Assembly (NCBI GenBank): GCA_013289475.1
Contig: JABCZW010000024.1
Span: forward strand, 1 to 34,695
DNA from: Bacteroidota bacterium
Lineage (GTDB): Bacteria > Bacteroidota > Bacteroidia > JABEUT01
Length of the DNA: 34,695 bases
Direction of reading: 5' to 3'
Part shown: piece by piece, positions 7,907 through 16,799 of the stretch
How positions within the stretch are numbered: position 1 is the stretch's first letter
Layout: every line of letters begins with the position of its first letter
Program-made: the position numbers and the translations under genes
The notes under the pieces: model-generated
The model's input: the letters and a program-made list of their open reading frames with translations, nothing else
Told to the model about the DNA's origin: nothing
The model's database searches: none

Positions 7907-8516
7907 CTTTTGCTTTGAGTTTCCACTTATCTGTTTTAATGGTTTTTGTAATAGAAGCCATATAGTACCAGTCGCTTATTACAAACGCAAGCGGAACAAT
8001 TTCAACTCCGACTTTATTGTTCTTTGCAATTGAATTATCATTCATACCATTATCAGGGTTTGATATTACACCAATATCGGCAATAGTAAGAATATCTAAT
8101 GCCAGGAAAAGAGCGAAAGCACTTTTTGTCTGAAGGCTGTACTTTTTATCTCCGGTAAGATTGAATTTTATTTTTTTGATAGAATCGTAGGATATGGTAA
8201 CCGCATCAGGATGTGTTATATCCATAAAAGCTGCTTCTTTTTGTTCTTTGTTTAGGGTTTTATCAAATTTAAGCATTTTTAATGCAGGTGTATTTTCTTT
8301 GGTGATCTTAAATTCTTTGAATACTATCGAAGAATCAGTATAGCTCGTTATTATTCCTTGCATTACTTTATGATTCTTCAATTGAATCATATTTGCGTCA
8401 GACATTAGTATAGAGAATGTTTTTGTGCTGCCTGCTTTCTGGAAGTTTATTTCCTTATCCTGTGCAAACATGGAGGATGTTAAAGCGAGACAGAGTATAA
8501 GAGTGATGTTTTTCAT
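7899..8516 (-). CDS. Hypothetical exported protein
   Basis: I do not recognise this 205-residue protein. It has a clear signal peptide (MKNITLILCLALTSSMFA, then QDK) and lacks a lipobox cysteine. Residues 35-115 look like a small beta-rich domain of the form found in Bacteroidetes periplasmic proteins (MQGIITSYTDSSIVFKEF, DSIKKIKF). A hydrophobic segment near 133-150 (AFALFLALDILTIADIGV) may be a membrane helix or a buried hairpin. It lies 42 bp downstream of the MATE gene on the same strand and could be the last gene of that operon, but the gap also leaves room for its own promoter. Its 3' end overlaps the T9SS gene by 8 bases. Confidence 0.75.
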   Translation of the reverse strand: MKNITLILCLALTSSMFAQDKEINFQKAGSTKTFSILMSDANMIQLKNHKVMQGIITSYTDSSIVFKEFKITKENTPALKMLKFDKTLNKEQKEAAFMDITHPDAVTISYDSIKKIKFNLTGDKKYSLQTKSAFALFLALDILTIADIGVISNPDNGMNDNSIAKNNKVGVEIVPLAFVISDWYYMASITKTIKTDKWKLKAKVS

Positions 8517-8558
8517 ACTACGAAATAACTATTGTAGGATGAAGAATGAATGAAGAGC

Positions 8559-9953
8559 TTATACTTTTTGTTCCATCCATTTGCCTTTTTTAAAGTAGTA
8601 CCAGGCAATAATTGCAATAACGGTTTCAGCAACGGGTGTGGCAATAAATGCACCTGTGGCTTTCATATCCAAAACTTTAGCCAAAAAGTATGCAAAAGGA
8701 ATTTGAAATAGCCAGAAACAAACGAAATTAATAATAGTGGGAGTTCTTGTATCTCCGGCACCATTCAATGCTTGTGTCATTACCATGGCAATGCCATAAA
8801 AAATATATCCTGCCCCGAAAATCTGCAAGGATTGAACTCCGTATGCAGCAATAATTTCATCCTTGGTAAAAAAATGCACAATAGGGCTCGAAAAAAACAA
8901 GAACAGTATCATTACTAAGCTCATAAAAATGGCATTGTATTTAGCAGTTAGCATAACACTTTGCCTGGCTCTTTCCAGTTGTTTGGCTCCAAGGTTTTGC
9001 CCTACCAGTGTTGCTGCGGCATTGCTTAATCCCCAGGCCGGTAAAATAAAAAAGACCACACATCGTATAGCTACCTGGTATCCGGCCGATGCAGATGTTC
9101 CCCCGGTTTCGGCAACCAATCTTGTTAATGCAATCCAACTGCCACTCGCAATAATAAATTGTAATGTTGCGGGCCATGCAATAGTTATAACCGATCTGAT
9201 TATTTCCCCGTCAATCTTAAAATGATGTATTCTGAATTTTAAAATTCCCTTCCCGTTAAATAAATGATAACACTGATACAGCACTCCCGTGCTTCTGCCA
9301 ATAACAGTTGCAATAGCAGCACCTTTTAATCCGAATAAATGAATAAAAATGGGACATAAAATGATATTAATAATGCTCGCAACCCACAAACTTCGCATAG
9401 CTATTGCTGCATCGCCTGCACCGCGGAAAATGCCATTTATTAAAAACAAAAGCATAATTCCCAGGCTTCCTCCAAACATAATGCGCGTAAATATTGCTCC
9501 CTGATTTACCACATCTTTGTTTGCCCCCATAAGCGATAAAATATTTCCTGCAAAAACTACTCCAAAGGTGCTTATAAAGACTGTTACAAACAAACATATT
9601 ATCAATGCCTGTGCCCCTGAATGCGCTGCATCTTCGGGTTTCTTTTCTCCTATTCTTCTGGCGACAATTGCCGTTGCTGCGGTACTTAACCCAATTGCAA
9701 TTGAATAAATTAGCGTAATTACCGATTCGGTTAAACCAACAGTAGCAATTGCGTTTTGTCCCAGTTTACCTACGAAAAACATATCTACCAGTGCAAATAC
9801 ACTCTCCAAACTTAATTCCAATATCATAGGAATAGCAAGCAAAAATACTGCCTTCCGGATGCTGCCCTGTGTATAATCCTGCTCTTCTCCGTTAAGTGAC
9901 AGCCTGATTATATCTGAAATTTTTCTTGCCGTATTTATTTTCGTTTCCGCCAT
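8559..9953 (-). CDS. MATE-family multidrug/metabolite exporter
   Basis: The 464-residue inner-membrane protein is a multidrug and toxin extrusion (MATE) transporter with about 12 transmembrane helices in two homologous halves, an antiporter driven by Na+ or H+. Typical phrases are SIRKAVFLLAIPMILELSLESVFALVDMFFVGKLG near the N terminus, GAGDAAIAMRSLW in the middle and LNGAGDTRTPTIINF in the second half. The length is normal. Its ATG overlaps the stop of the flavin oxidase gene by one base (TAATG), so the two are translationally coupled. This suggests that the exporter handles a substrate or product of that oxidase, but the cargo cannot be deduced. Confidence 0.93.
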   Translation of the reverse strand: MAETKINTARKISDIIRLSLNGEEQDYTQGSIRKAVFLLAIPMILELSLESVFALVDMFFVGKLGQNAIATVGLTESVITLIYSIAIGLSTAATAIVARRIGEKKPEDAAHSGAQALIICLFVTVFISTFGVVFAGNILSLMGANKDVVNQGAIFTRIMFGGSLGIMLLFLINGIFRGAGDAAIAMRSLWVASIINIILCPIFIHLFGLKGAAIATVIGRSTGVLYQCYHLFNGKGILKFRIHHFKIDGEIIRSVITIAWPATLQFIIASGSWIALTRLVAETGGTSASAGYQVAIRCVVFFILPAWGLSNAAATLVGQNLGAKQLERARQSVMLTAKYNAIFMSLVMILFLFFSSPIVHFFTKDEIIAAYGVQSLQIFGAGYIFYGIAMVMTQALNGAGDTRTPTIINFVCFWLFQIPFAYFLAKVLDMKATGAFIATPVAETVIAIIAWYYFKKGKWMEQKV

Positions 9954-11419
9954 TATGCTTTAATACTTTGAGGGTGGCGTATATTATTATCGGGGTCGTA
10001 CTTTTGTTTTACTGCCTGTAGTCGTTTATAATTTTCTCCGTAATAGGCATTCTCCCAATCGTTAAATTCAATGCTGCAATAATTTACATATTGCCGGGTA
10101 ATGCCATTCTGTTGAATAATTTTTAATATATGGGTAGTTGAGTCGGCAAGCCTTTTTTCCTGGGCCGGAGTATCCCAATAGGCCTGCAATTCTGAAAGGA
10201 AATCAAAGCCCCTGTGTGGGTACGAAGAAAGCTTTTTAAATTCTTCATCATCAACTTTCCCTCCCAGTGTATCTACCTGGTAGATCATTCCTGGTGTAGT
10301 AATTACTTTTTCTAAAACCTGCGTAATGCACGAAGAGATATCATTATAGCCTTTATATAAACCCGCAGATGAATTTCTCAGATTTACAGGCTTGTCAGAA
10401 CCATAATGGTTTTTAAGCATTATGGCAAGTTTGCCCCAATGACTGCTTTTCGATTCATCGGTAACTGCGGCTAATTTGGTTATTAGTGGTTGCAACTTGC
10501 TATCATTGGCTGGCTCGTAGTTTGTAATTATAATATTTAGGGTGCTTCCATTAAGCACATATCCTGAAAGGCAGGAATCAGGCAGTTGTGTGCACAGTTC
10601 CATCCATGTTTGCAAAATTGAAGCTGCTTTTTCTGCAGTTAACTTACGGGCTTTAAAATAATGGCCCTGCATAACTGTAGGTGCCGGATGTGTATTGAAT
10701 ATCATTTCGGTAATCACCCCAAAATTTCCTGCTCCGCCACCTCTAAGTGCCCATAGTAACTCATCATCATCTTTGGTAGAATGAATGTTGCCCTGGCCAT
10801 CTACCATGGTAGCTTCTATCATGTGGTCGCAGGTAAGGCCGAATTTCCGTGAGAATAGCCCATAACCGCCACCAAGTGTTAAGCCTCCAATACCCACGGT
10901 AGCGCATGAACCCGCCGGAAGAAGGCGTCCTTGTGGTAGGATAGTATCATTTAAATCAGATAAAGTACAACCCGGGCCGACTTTAATTTTACCACCGTCG
11001 AGTATTTCTACCTTATTTAATTTCGAAAGGTTAATAACCATACCACCATCATTGACAGAAAATCCTTCAGTACTATGGCCGCCACTTTTAATTGCAATGG
11101 GCAAACTTTTTTCATGCCCGTAACGGATGGCTGCTGCAACTTCTTCGGTTGAAGAACAAAGAGCTATAATAGCTGGATACTTATCGAATCGTTTATTGAA
11201 CCCTTTTCTGAGGGTTTCATAGCGCGGATCTTTCTTGTCAACTAGATCTAAATTGGTTGAAGGAACTTTTTCGGGAATAACTTTTTTTGACGAATCTGGG
11301 ACCTGTGCAGATGTTTCTTTTTCTTTCTTTTTGTTACTTATTCCGCAAGCAGCAAGAAAAAATGTAATGCCCGTTGCAGTAGCTACCTTAAAAAACTCTT
11401 TGCGTGTGTAGGTTTTCAC
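9953..11419 (-). CDS. Berberine-bridge-enzyme-like FAD oxidoreductase, predicted lipoprotein
   Basis: The 488-residue protein has an FAD-binding type 4 (PCMH) domain at about 75-250 and a C-terminal BBE segment with YYGENYKRL and KYDPDNNIRHPQSI. His115 in SGGHS and Cys172 in the GSCATVG loop match the two residues that attach FAD covalently in bicovalent flavoenzymes of this family, so a sugar or alcohol oxidase-type reaction with O2 is plausible. The N terminus is unusual: TRKEFFK (5-11) resembles a Tat motif with the second Arg replaced by Lys, followed by a hydrophobic run and a lipobox LAAC with Cys25. It is therefore probably a membrane-anchored lipoprotein. The start codon is GTG. It lies just downstream of two tRNA genes and overlaps the MATE exporter gene by one base. 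Confidence 0.9.
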   Translation of the reverse strand: MKTYTRKEFFKVATATGITFFLAACGISNKKKEKETSAQVPDSSKKVIPEKVPSTNLDLVDKKDPRYETLRKGFNKRFDKYPAIIALCSSTEEVAAAIRYGHEKSLPIAIKSGGHSTEGFSVNDGGMVINLSKLNKVEILDGGKIKVGPGCTLSDLNDTILPQGRLLPAGSCATVGIGGLTLGGGYGLFSRKFGLTCDHMIEATMVDGQGNIHSTKDDDELLWALRGGGAGNFGVITEMIFNTHPAPTVMQGHYFKARKLTAEKAASILQTWMELCTQLPDSCLSGYVLNGSTLNIIITNYEPANDSKLQPLITKLAAVTDESKSSHWGKLAIMLKNHYGSDKPVNLRNSSAGLYKGYNDISSCITQVLEKVITTPGMIYQVDTLGGKVDDEEFKKLSSYPHRGFDFLSELQAYWDTPAQEKRLADSTTHILKIIQQNGITRQYVNYCSIEFNDWENAYYGENYKRLQAVKQKYDPDNNIRHPQSIKA

Positions 11420-11452
11420 TTTTTGGACTAAAATTAGTGGCTTAGAGGTAAG

Positions 11453-11526
11453 TGATCCCGGCGAGATTCGAACCCACGACCGACAGATTAGAAATCTGTT
11501 GCTCTATCCAGCTGAGCTACGGGATC
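11453..11526 (-). tRNA. tRNA-Arg (anticodon TCT)
   Basis: The minus strand folds into a full cloverleaf. The acceptor stem GATCCCG pairs with CGGGATC, the D arm reads GCTCAGCTGGATAGAGC, the anticodon stem ACAGA/TCTGT encloses loop TTTCTAA with anticodon TCT, and the T loop is TTCGAAT. The discriminator base is A and no CCA is encoded. It decodes AGA. Confidence 0.96.
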
Positions 11527-11548
11527 AGGTTCCTTTTTATTGTCTCAG

Positions 11549-11623
11549 TCGGGGTGGCCAGATTCGAACTGACGACCTCCTGCTCCCAAAGCAGGCGCGA
11601 TAACCAGACTACGCTACACCCCG
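11549..11623 (-). tRNA. tRNA-Pro (anticodon TGG)
   Basis: The minus strand folds into a cloverleaf. The acceptor stem CGGGGTG pairs with CACCCCG, the anticodon stem CCTGC/GCAGG encloses loop TTTGGGA with anticodon TGG, and the T loop is TTCGAAT. CCA is not encoded. It is first in the transcript, 22 bp before tRNA-Arg. Confidence 0.96.
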
Positions 11624-11655
11624 ATTTTTACAGATAGAACTTTTTATGAAGGGCG

Positions 11656-11683
11656 CAAAGATAATGATTTCGGGATATTTCAA
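11656..11683 (-). promoter_or_regulatory. Promoter of the tRNA-Pro/tRNA-Arg unit
   Basis: On the minus strand a TTG (11681-11683) is followed after 17 bases by TATCTTTG (11656-11663), a good Bacteroidetes -33/-7 pair. Transcription would start near 11649, about 26 bases before tRNA-Pro. Readthrough into the flavin oxidase and MATE genes is possible because no terminator is seen after tRNA-Arg. Confidence 0.7.
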
Positions 11684-11779
11684 CCCTAAAAAAGAAAAAA
11701 TACTTTAATACCCGCATTTAATTGCTCAATATGGGCAAGTGGCATGGCCGTTACAGGCATTTAAGCACCAAATATTAAC

Positions 11780-11787
11780 TATTTTTG
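11780..11787 (+). promoter_or_regulatory. Bacteroidetes -7 motif (TATTTTTG) for the plus-strand glycosyltransferase
   Basis: TATTTTTG fits TAnnTTTG and ends 16 bases before the ATG at 11804. No convincing -33 TTG is present at the usual spacing. The rest of the 11684-11779 gap shows nothing else. Confidence 0.5.
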
Positions 11788-11803
11788 AAAATTCAGTAAA
11801 ACA

Positions 11804-12973
11804 ATGGACAATACTTCTTTCAGGCTTAAAATTGCATATTTAACCCTTACCGACCCTAACGACAGGCATTCCTGGTCGGGTACCCACTATTATATGCAAA
11901 AGGCCTTGCAGCAAAGTCTCGGAGATGTAGATTTACTGGGCCCGATAAAGCCTTTTCCCGAATTTATAATGGGCCAGCTAATAACTGGCCTTTCGCAGAA
12001 GATATTGGGTAAAAGATATAACTACAGGCATAGTAAAATGTTGGCTAAGGGTTATGCCCGAATTGCTAATAAACGGCTTAAGTCTAAAAAATATGATTTG
12101 ATTGTGGTTCCGGCCACCAGTGCGTTTATTCCTTACCTCAAAACCGATGTTCCTATTGCATATTTAGGCGATGCAACAGTGATAAACTCACATAATTACC
12201 ATAAATCGCTTACCGGGTTATATGATTTTTCGTGGAAAGAAACGTTTGATGTTGAAAAAATGGCTTTAAACAAAGCTTCACTTATAGTTTATCCTTCTGC
12301 CTGGGCTAGCCAATCGGCAATAAACGATTTTAAAATTGCCCCCGATAAGGTGTTCACTATTCCTTTTGGAGCTAATATGGATAATCCACCGCCCAAAGAA
12401 ATTGCATTGAACAAAAGGAAAACCACGAAATGCAATTTGCTATTTATTGGTGTTAATTGGGAAGGTAAGGGTGGCCCAATAGCCTATGAAGCATTTTTAG
12501 AGTTAAACCGTATGGGTATAAATACCTCTTTAACGGTATGTGGTTGTGTCCCTCCGACAGAATATAAACATGAAAACCTAAAGGTGATCCCCTTTTTAAA
12601 TAAGAATGATAGTAACGGATTTGAACTATTTACTAAACTATTTACTAATGCGAGTTTTTTTGTTCTACCTACACGGATAGATGCTTTTGGAATTACATTC
12701 TGTGAAGCAAGTGCATTTGGAGTTCCTTCTATAGCCACCGATACAGGTGGTGTTTCTTCGGCTTTAATAGAAGGTAAAAGTGGAGTTTTATTACCATTAC
12801 CAGCAAAAGGGGCAGAATATGCCAAAGTAATATCGGAAATTTTTAAGGACGATGAAAAATATTACAACTTGGTAAAAAGCTCGAGAGAACTGTTCGAATC
12901 AAAATTTAATTGGGACAGTTGGGCAGAACAATTTAAAGACGCTTGCTATAAAACAGTATTAAAAGCCAAATAA
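11804..12973 (+). CDS. Glycosyltransferase family 4 (GT-B fold)
   Basis: The 389-residue cytoplasmic enzyme is a GT-B glycosyltransferase of the GT4 group, retaining enzymes that use nucleotide-activated sugars. The C-terminal half shows the standard pattern: LLFIGVNWEGKGG at the domain start, then FVLPTRIDAFGITFCEASAFGVPSIATDTGG, which holds the EX7E-like motif, with Asp in place of the usual first Glu. The N-terminal half carries the acceptor domain. It is the only plus-strand gene of the glycan locus, is convergent with the GT2/GT4 fusion gene, and their 3' ends overlap by 15 bases. It probably adds one sugar to the same surface glycan. The donor and acceptor are unknown. Confidence 0.88.
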   Translation: MDNTSFRLKIAYLTLTDPNDRHSWSGTHYYMQKALQQSLGDVDLLGPIKPFPEFIMGQLITGLSQKILGKRYNYRHSKMLAKGYARIANKRLKSKKYDLIVVPATSAFIPYLKTDVPIAYLGDATVINSHNYHKSLTGLYDFSWKETFDVEKMALNKASLIVYPSAWASQSAINDFKIAPDKVFTIPFGANMDNPPPKEIALNKRKTTKCNLLFIGVNWEGKGGPIAYEAFLELNRMGINTSLTVCGCVPPTEYKHENLKVIPFLNKNDSNGFELFTKLFTNASFFVLPTRIDAFGITFCEASAFGVPSIATDTGGVSSALIEGKSGVLLPLPAKGAEYAKVISEIFKDDEKYYNLVKSSRELFESKFNWDSWAEQFKDACYKTVLKAK

Positions 12974-14935
12974 TTTACGGTACGAATTATAGAAGTTGGC
13001 ATATTGGAAATTTTTGCCTGCATATTCAAAACCTTTTACTGAGATAGATTGAATTAATTGCCTGTTTTCGGTAAGCATTTTTATAAACCCTGTCATTTCA
13101 AATATTACTTTTTCCCCATCAATAGTAGAAGTAACAAAACCTGTTTCATTATTTATAATATGTAAAGGAACATCGCCTACAGGAGTAGAAACTGGTACTA
13201 CGCCAAATGCCAGCGCCTCCATAATTGACATTGGGAAACCTTCAGTATCAGAGGTGATGAGTAAAATGTCTGCCGACAAATAAATATTCTTTAATACTTC
13301 TTTATCGATAACCTCGCCGGTAAATTCTATAAACGGATATTGGGTTTTATTAATAACAGTGCCCATATCTCCCACAATTTGAAATATGGCGGCTATATTT
13401 TGTTTTTTACATTCTTCGGCAACCCTTGCAACAATATGGACTCTCTTTTCGGGTGTGGCACGGCCCGTATAAATTACTTTTAGCTTTTCATTTTGTATTT
13501 TCTGTGGATAAGCTGCCGGTACGTTTATATAATTACCTATATGTATAATACGTCCGGCGTATTCTTTAGGTATATTATTATCAAAATAAAACCTGCGGGC
13601 TTTTTCAATAGCATTTTTACCAATAAATATCCTTTTATTAAGGCGAAGTATTTTGGGAATAGAAGTATATTCTTCCTGGTTTCCCGGGTAAATGAATGAA
13701 TGTTTAAGATCGGTGCAGAACACATTTGGCGATAAGAAACCAAGGAGTTCGTCATAGAATATGGAGTTACTACCCAGCGTTTTAGAATCTTTTTGTTTGT
13801 TAATATAATCTGCAAGCAGGGCCATTGCTTTTTTACCTGTTAAGGGGTAATTAAGAACATGTGGAATATTAAAAACCTTTGCATTGTTTTCATATAAGCT
13901 TAAAAAAGCATTGTTCTTTGAAAACCCGGTGAAGAATACAAGTGGTTTTTGGTCTGCAAGGCAGGCAGCAATATCAGCATGTACCCGCTCGGCACCGCCG
14001 ATAATAGTGTAAGGGAAAAAGAGAAATAAGTTATGTGTATTGGAAGAAAGATATTCCTTCAGTTTTGAGTGATCAGAAAAAACCCTGAATGGGTTCGTGG
14101 TCAATATTCTTTTAGTTGATCTGAGAAACAATGGCAGCGAATACACTTTGATATATCTCGCTACACTTCTAATCCATGAATAGAAGACAAGAAAGAAAAA
14201 TGAATTTATTTTGAAACGTAACAGGCTTGAAAATAAAAATGTTCTTTTAACCTTTATTATCTTTTTCTGTGATCGCATTCCCGAGTTGCCGGCGTTAGTT
14301 GCCGATTGCGGATGCACCCGGTATTTTAATAATACCTCATTTATCTTCTCAATTTTTAACCCATCCTGGGAAATACGTAGCCAAAGGTCCCAGTCCTCTG
14401 AACCTTTTTGTTTTTCATTGTATCTATAATTTTGAGCAATAGCTTTCCGCATCATTATGGATGGGTGTGCAATACAATTCGCTCTTGGAATCATTTCATG
14501 AATTTCAGCAGATGTTTTTGTGTCGATATCATCTGCCCAACTTCCGGTTTCGTCTCCATCTGCGTTTAATTGAACAATATAGCTAGCAACCATTATAGTT
14601 TCAGGATGCTTGTCAAGAAACGAAACTTGTTTTTCAAAACGTTGTGGAAGAGAAATATCATCGCAATCCATACGTGCAATATATTCTCCGGCGGCAAGAT
14701 CAATTCCTTTATTCAATGTTCTTATAAGCCCGATATTGCCATCGTTTTTTACCAGGCGTATACGTGCATCGGTAAATGAAGAAATTATTTCACAACTTTT
14801 ATCAGTTGATCCATCATCAATTAGTAATAGCTCAAAATCGGTAAATGTTTGCCCAAGTATGCTTGCAATAGCATCGCGCAGGTAGCGTTCGCCATTATAA
14901 ACCGGCATTAATACTGTTACTTTGGGCATGCTCAT
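12959..14935 (-). CDS. Two-domain glycosyltransferase: GT2 fused to GT4
   Basis: The 658-residue protein joins two different folds. Residues 1 to about 240 are a GT-A family 2 domain (VTVLMPVYNGERYLRDAIAS near the start, DDGSTD at 40-45, DCDD at 90-93 as the metal-binding DxD). Residues about 310-658 are a GT-B family 4 domain (VIYTGRATPEKRVHIV, then DTEGFPMSIMEALAFG with the EX7E motif). It may therefore add two successive sugars. The start could be Met1 or Met3. Its ATG overlaps the stop of the fucosyltransferase gene (ATGA), so it is the last gene of the minus-strand glycan operon, and it runs 15 bases into the convergent GT4 gene. Confidence 0.9.
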   Translation of the reverse strand: MSMPKVTVLMPVYNGERYLRDAIASILGQTFTDFELLLIDDGSTDKSCEIISSFTDARIRLVKNDGNIGLIRTLNKGIDLAAGEYIARMDCDDISLPQRFEKQVSFLDKHPETIMVASYIVQLNADGDETGSWADDIDTKTSAEIHEMIPRANCIAHPSIMMRKAIAQNYRYNEKQKGSEDWDLWLRISQDGLKIEKINEVLLKYRVHPQSATNAGNSGMRSQKKIIKVKRTFLFSSLLRFKINSFFFLVFYSWIRSVARYIKVYSLPLFLRSTKRILTTNPFRVFSDHSKLKEYLSSNTHNLFLFFPYTIIGGAERVHADIAACLADQKPLVFFTGFSKNNAFLSLYENNAKVFNIPHVLNYPLTGKKAMALLADYINKQKDSKTLGSNSIFYDELLGFLSPNVFCTDLKHSFIYPGNQEEYTSIPKILRLNKRIFIGKNAIEKARRFYFDNNIPKEYAGRIIHIGNYINVPAAYPQKIQNEKLKVIYTGRATPEKRVHIVARVAEECKKQNIAAIFQIVGDMGTVINKTQYPFIEFTGEVIDKEVLKNIYLSADILLITSDTEGFPMSIMEALAFGVVPVSTPVGDVPLHIINNETGFVTSTIDGEKVIFEMTGFIKMLTENRQLIQSISVKGFEYAGKNFQYANFYNSYRKLFGF

Positions 14936-15813
14936 AGTTTAATCCAGCTTTCCGGAATTACGTCTTTAGTATCTACTGTACTGTCTTCAAACCACTTAAT
15001 AGGGGCAATAACCATTTTCCCTTTATTCTTATTCAGCCATGCCGCCCACCAGCTAAAACTACTGTTAGCAATAATGTTGTGCTTGCATAAGCTCATTAAT
15101 TGCATATCAATATAGCTCTTATTCCCTGTGTTGCCTTTTATGTATTCGGTTGGCAAATCAAAGTGCAGATTTCGTTTTACCCATTCCGTATCATCAGAAA
15201 ACACAAAAAGCTGCAGGTCAGATTGGTTTGCTAATAATTGTTTTACAGCAGATTGATAGTATTCTATACTGCAAATACCGTGATATTTTTGCGTTGTTGG
15301 ATTTGAGACATAATCACCTCTGCGTATATGTATGCTTACTGAATTACCTGAGTTTATTTTTTCTGCAATTTTCCTATTTACATCATCCAGTGATGGGTTA
15401 AATGAAAAATCATCAAGTATGGTTTGTGCTATATCGATAAAATATTTTTGTGTTTGCCAAAAGCCAGTAAAGAAAGAATTATCGGGCGATTTAAAAATGC
15501 CGGGATTAAATGCATGCGATGGCTCGGGTATTATATGATGAGAAAAGCACCATTGAGGCAACCTGTAATGCAGCCTTCGCTTAAAGCTACTGCTTTGTAT
15601 TACCCTGTATGGCTTAAGGTCATTGTTATTTGCAATGGTATCAATGCCAAAAATTCCCAACTCATATTTTCTCTTAGTATCGATACTGGTTTCATTCCCT
15701 AACAAGGAAATATCGATCTTTAGTTCAGTATTATGTAATAAAGAGAGCCTCCTGCCCAGTGCATACTGGAACATTTGATTACCTAACCCGCCCATAAGCC
15801 TTACTATGATCAT
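14932..15813 (-). CDS. Alpha-1,2-fucosyltransferase (GT11)
   Basis: The 293-residue enzyme belongs to family GT11, which moves L-fucose from GDP-fucose to the 2-position of an acceptor sugar, typically galactose. Diagnostic features are the N-terminal MGGLGNQMFQYALGRRL, the GDP-binding motif HIRRGDY (162-168), the FSDDTEWVKRNL segment and the SSFSWWAAWLN motif near the C terminus. The length matches bacterial members such as WbsJ and FutC. No GDP-fucose biosynthesis genes are in the window, so the donor must come from elsewhere. It implies a terminal or branch fucose in the exported glycan. It overlaps the downstream fusion gene by 4 bases and follows the preceding GT by 22 bp. Confidence 0.93.
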   Translation of the reverse strand: MIIVRLMGGLGNQMFQYALGRRLSLLHNTELKIDISLLGNETSIDTKRKYELGIFGIDTIANNNDLKPYRVIQSSSFKRRLHYRLPQWCFSHHIIPEPSHAFNPGIFKSPDNSFFTGFWQTQKYFIDIAQTILDDFSFNPSLDDVNRKIAEKINSGNSVSIHIRRGDYVSNPTTQKYHGICSIEYYQSAVKQLLANQSDLQLFVFSDDTEWVKRNLHFDLPTEYIKGNTGNKSYIDMQLMSLCKHNIIANSSFSWWAAWLNKNKGKMVIAPIKWFEDSTVDTKDVIPESWIKL

Positions 15814-15835
15814 TACTTAATAAATATTATTGCAA

Positions 15836-16771
15836 TTAACTATTTGCTGTAAAAGAATTATGTTGCAGTTCTATAATTTTTAATTTTCTTATTTGTGGCA
15901 TTGTTTTAAATTCCTTAAAATAATGATTCATTGCACCCAAAAACGGATTTGAGGCAATAGTTAAGGGATGCCACATATGAAACATATCAATAGGAGGATT
16001 ATCTGCAAAAGGGACATCTCCGTTGACGATTAAAAGTTTCTCCCAGAAAAACTGATCTTCGGTAGCGTAGCCCCAAAATATTTCAGGATCAAATCCGCCA
16101 ATCTTATAATATAAGTCGTGCTCTACTAAAATTGAGCCACCTTTTGAACCAAGTATTTTAGGCGGCGAAACCCCGGGAGTATTTTCCGAAAACGTATTGT
16201 AATCAACTTCTTTTTTTAAAACCTTCTCTGACAATTCTTTTGACATATATAGAACCCGTTTTTTGCCATAGGGCTGCATGCATTTATGACTACCAAGATT
16301 GTTGAACAGTTCTTCGAAAAAGTTTTCCTTTACAAGTATGTCAAGGTCGTGAAGCAGGTAATACTTTGCTTTGTTGGAATATTTAACCCCAAAATTATAA
16401 GCAAAGCTTCTGCTGTATTGGTCAACTATATTTCCGGGAGTCCATAAATAGTTTACCTGTCCTTGCAGCTTTTCGCGCGATGTTGTTTCGCGGCTGTGTT
16501 CAACAAAAGTTAAGCAGAAAGTATGTTTATTGTCAGGATGTTTATTTTGATAGTACTTAAAAGCATTGTGAAATGATTCAATAATGGAGGCATGGAATTC
16601 CGGTCTTCCCCGAAAACCAATTATTGTGTTTATTGTGTACTCGGCATTATTTAAAAGAGACACAATAGATTTTTTTTCAATTTCATTATATGAAAACCTG
16701 TTTCTTTTTATTACACGGGAAACCTTTGGATAGAGTTTTAGCCTGTTTTGTATTCTTCGTGCAAGATTCAT
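15836..16771 (-). CDS. GT-A glycosyltransferase with GT7-like C-terminal region
   Basis: The 311-residue protein looks like a GT-A glycosyltransferase. HDLDILV holds a DxD metal site. GGSILVEHDLYYKIGGFDPE followed by WGYATEDQFFW matches the C-terminal galactosyltransferase (Glyco_transf_7C) pattern, in which an invariant GGFDE and a downstream ED pair bind the acceptor sugar. A hexose or hexosamine transfer is likely, but the linkage is unknown. It is the sixth gene of the glycan operon, with gaps of 28 and 22 bp to its neighbours. Confidence 0.8.
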   Translation of the reverse strand: MNLARRIQNRLKLYPKVSRVIKRNRFSYNEIEKKSIVSLLNNAEYTINTIIGFRGRPEFHASIIESFHNAFKYYQNKHPDNKHTFCLTFVEHSRETTSREKLQGQVNYLWTPGNIVDQYSRSFAYNFGVKYSNKAKYYLLHDLDILVKENFFEELFNNLGSHKCMQPYGKKRVLYMSKELSEKVLKKEVDYNTFSENTPGVSPPKILGSKGGSILVEHDLYYKIGGFDPEIFWGYATEDQFFWEKLLIVNGDVPFADNPPIDMFHMWHPLTIASNPFLGAMNHYFKEFKTMPQIRKLKIIELQHNSFTANS

Positions 16772-16799
16772 GAAACTCCGTGTAAACTAAGTTTTATAA

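Noticed and set aside
11453..11623. tRNA genes as an integration site for a genomic island carrying the glycan locus
   Set aside because: There is no integrase, no duplicated tRNA 3' end and no direct repeat in the window.
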